From Pedococcus sp. (GTDB lineage: Bacteria > Actinomycetota > Actinomycetes > Actinomycetales > Dermatophilaceae): DNA of 6,157 bases. The translations under genes and the position numbers were made by a program. This document shows, in pieces, positions 5,227 through 6,157 of the stretch. The notes under the pieces were generated by a model that saw nothing but the letters and a program-made list of their open reading frames with translations, had not been told where the DNA came from and searched no databases. The DNA is taken from NCBI GenBank assembly GCA_025936615.1, contig JAICSZ010000143.1:1-6157 (forward strand). Reading direction: 5' to 3'. Position 1 is the stretch's first letter, and each line of letters opens with the position of its first letter.

Positions 5227-5260
5227 GAAGGGGCGCCGGGATGACTCCGGGCGCCCCTTC
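5227..5260 (-). terminator. GC-rich hairpin between the KH gene and rimM
   Basis: GAAGGGGCGCC (5227-5237) pairs perfectly with GGCGCCCCTTC (5250-5260) across a 12-base loop in which further pairs are possible with a bulge. On the operon mRNA it begins 25 nt after the KH stop and ends about 59 nt before the rimM start. There is no U-tract. It could be a partial terminator or attenuator, or a processing/stability hairpin that sets rpsP-KH expression above rimM-trmD. Confidence 0.6.
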
Positions 5261-5285
5261 GGCGTGTGGTGCGAACTGAGCGCGG

Positions 5286-5528
5286 TCAGCGGACCTTGTC
5301 GGTGTCGACGATGTCGACCCGGACGTTCTTGCCACCGGCGAGCGCGCCCACGACGGTGCGCAGGGCACTGGCGGTGCGGCCCGAGCGGCCGATCACCCGG
5401 CCGAGGTCCTCGGGGTGGACCCGGACCTCGAGGATCTCGCCGCGGCGCAGGTCCTTGTGTCGCACGACGACGTCGTCCTTGTGGTCGACGATGCCCTTGA
5501 CGAGGTGCTCGAGCGCCTCCTCCAGCAC
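5286..5528 (-). CDS. khpA: KH-domain RNA-binding protein (KhpA/YlqC type)
   Basis: An 80-residue single KH domain protein, the usual size for the family that sits between rpsP and rimM in Gram-positive bacteria. The RNA-contact GxxG loop is visible as VIGRSGRTA (45-53), preceded by EILEVRVHPEDLGR and followed by a helix and the final strand KNVRVDIVDTD. In other bacteria KhpA pairs with KhpB (Jag/EloR) to bind RNA and influence cell elongation; whether this applies here is not shown. The GTG at 5528 is chosen because it gives the family start MLEEALEHLVKGIVD and has GGAG seven bases upstream, inside the end of rpsP. Only two bases separate it from the rpsP stop, so the genes are tightly coupled. 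Confidence 0.94.
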   Translation of the reverse strand: MLEEALEHLVKGIVDHKDDVVVRHKDLRRGEILEVRVHPEDLGRVIGRSGRTASALRTVVGALAGGKNVRVDIVDTDKVR

Positions 5529-5530
5529 GG

Positions 5531-6157
5531 TCAGGCTCCGGCCTTGGTGAAGCCGGCGGCCTCAGCGGCGTCGGCCGTCTGGAACCACAGCTCGGCAACC
5601 GTCTGCTCGTACCACTGGCCGTCCGGCTCGTGGTACTTCATCGAGTCCTTGTTGCCCTTGATGGTGTAGCCCTCGGGGGCGGCACCACCCTCGAGCGCGG
5701 CGGCCGCGCCCTCCGGCAGCTCGGCGGTGGAGGCAGCTGCGTCGGCCTCGGCTCCCGCGTCGGCCTCGGTGCTGACGCCCTCGGCGGATGCGGCACCGGA
5801 GTCGGTGTCGGCAGCCACGGGCTCCTCGGCCTTGGGCTCCTCGGCCTTGGGCTCCTCGGCCTTGGGCGCGTCAGCCTTGGGCGCGTCAGCCTTGGCGTCG
5901 TCGGCCTTGGGCTCCTCAGCCTTCTTCGCGGCGCGCTTCCTGGCAGTGGTGGCGCCGGAGGCGTCGTCACCACTCTTGCCGGCGGCGGCGAGGGCGGCCT
6001 CGTAGAGGTCCTTCTTGGACGGCTTGGGTGCCTTGGTCTGGACCGTGCCATCGGCGTACTTCTTGAGCAGCGCCGCGACGGCCTCGGTCGGCTGCGCACC
6101 CTGGCCGATCCAGTAGTTGGCCCGCTCGACGTCGATGTCGATGAGCGAGGGCTCCTC
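5531..6157 (-). CDS. rpsP: 30S ribosomal protein S16 with long C-terminal extension, 5' end cut by window edge
   Basis: The frame is open from the last base of the window and gives 208 residues. The first roughly 35 ([20 protein letters not shown], then [13 protein letters not shown]) are the C-terminal half of S16, a small-subunit protein needed for 30S assembly. By comparison with M. tuberculosis S16, about 43 N-terminal residues are missing. After the conserved [19 protein letters not shown] stretch comes a low-complexity linker (about 60-160 of the visible part) with PKAEEP/PKADA repeats and an Ala/Glu/Asp-rich run. The last 48 residues form a compact, non-repetitive module rich in aromatics ([35 protein letters not shown]). 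S16 is usually 80-100 residues, or up to about 160 in actinobacteria, so an estimated 250 is long. The linker and tail probably lie on the solvent side of the ribosome. Confidence 0.95.
   Translation of the reverse strand, partial: EEPSLIDIDVERANYWIGQGAQPTEAVAALLKKYADGTVQTKAPKPSKKDLYEAALAAAGKSGDDASGATTARKRAAKKAEEPKADDAKADAPKADAPKAEEPKAEEPKAEEPVAADTDSGAASAEGVSTEADAGAEADAAASTAELPEGAAAALEGGAAPEGYTIKGNKDSMKYHEPDGQWYEQTVAELWFQTADAAEAAGFTKAGA
5820..5924 (-). repeat. Seven 15-bp tandem repeats within rpsP
   Basis: On the plus strand, units such as GGCTCCTCGGCCTTG (three identical copies at 5820-5864), GGCGCGTCAGCCTTG (two copies at 5865-5894) and two variants (5895-5909, 5910-5924) follow without gaps. 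Each unit encodes five residues of the K-A-(E/D)-(E/D/A)-(P/A) type in the S16 linker, so copy-number change would keep the reading frame. Confidence 0.9.

Noticed and set aside
2895..5279. Plus-strand open frame of 794 codons
   Set aside because: It is a GC-driven shadow: it reads the permease gene out of frame, then runs antisense through trmD-GNAT and rimM, all of which are clearly recognised. Its product is low-complexity Arg/Gly/Pro/Ala without any domain.
1..6157. CRISPR array, tRNA, rRNA or transposase genes
   Set aside because: No direct repeats with spacers, no cloverleaf or TPsiC-arm sequence and no DDE or recombinase motifs were found. The only tandem repeats are the coding 15-bp units in rpsP.

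Overview
This is GC-rich chromosomal DNA (roughly 70% G+C by eye) with dense C/G-ending codons. It comes from an actinobacterium, most likely of the Micrococcales/Propionibacteriales type. That placement rests on the ribosomal protein gene order, on an S16 protein with a long acidic Ala/Lys/Pro tail, and on GTG starts for several genes. The genus cannot be fixed from the window.

The frame of the window is the conserved translation cluster rpsP - KH-domain gene - rimM - trmD - rplS, read on the minus strand (right to left). rpsP lacks its N-terminus at the right edge and rplS lacks its C-terminus at the left edge. In most actinobacteria trmD is followed closely by rplS. Here about 3.1 kb of unrelated DNA (about 242-3389) separates them. 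In addition, trmD continues in frame into a C-terminal GNAT acetyltransferase domain, giving one 406-residue protein.

The inserted block holds, from right to left: a plus-strand FetB/UPF0014-type ABC permease gene (2635-3393), whose stop codon shares a CTAG with the trmD-GNAT stop; a divergent LacI-family regulator (1468-2526) with a clear promoter and an 18-bp near-palindromic operator placed for autorepression; a 73-residue protein gene of unknown function (1194-1415) closed by a long terminator-like hairpin; and a two-gene ATGA-coupled pair (membrane-anchored 126-residue protein and 53-residue protein, 451-989). That pair is enclosed by perfect 14-bp inverted repeats at 409-422 and 1089-1102. 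A structured 209-bp leader region then precedes rplS.

Together, S16 and L19 are ribosome components, RimM matures the 30S head, the KH protein is a small RNA-binding protein, and TrmD makes m1G37 in tRNA. The middle block looks like accessory regulatory and transport cargo that has split the cluster. The best leads are the TrmD-GNAT fusion, the S16 tail module, the inverted-repeat-flanked small gene pair, and the LacI operator between divergent promoters. No CRISPR array, tRNA, rRNA or recognisable transposase was seen.
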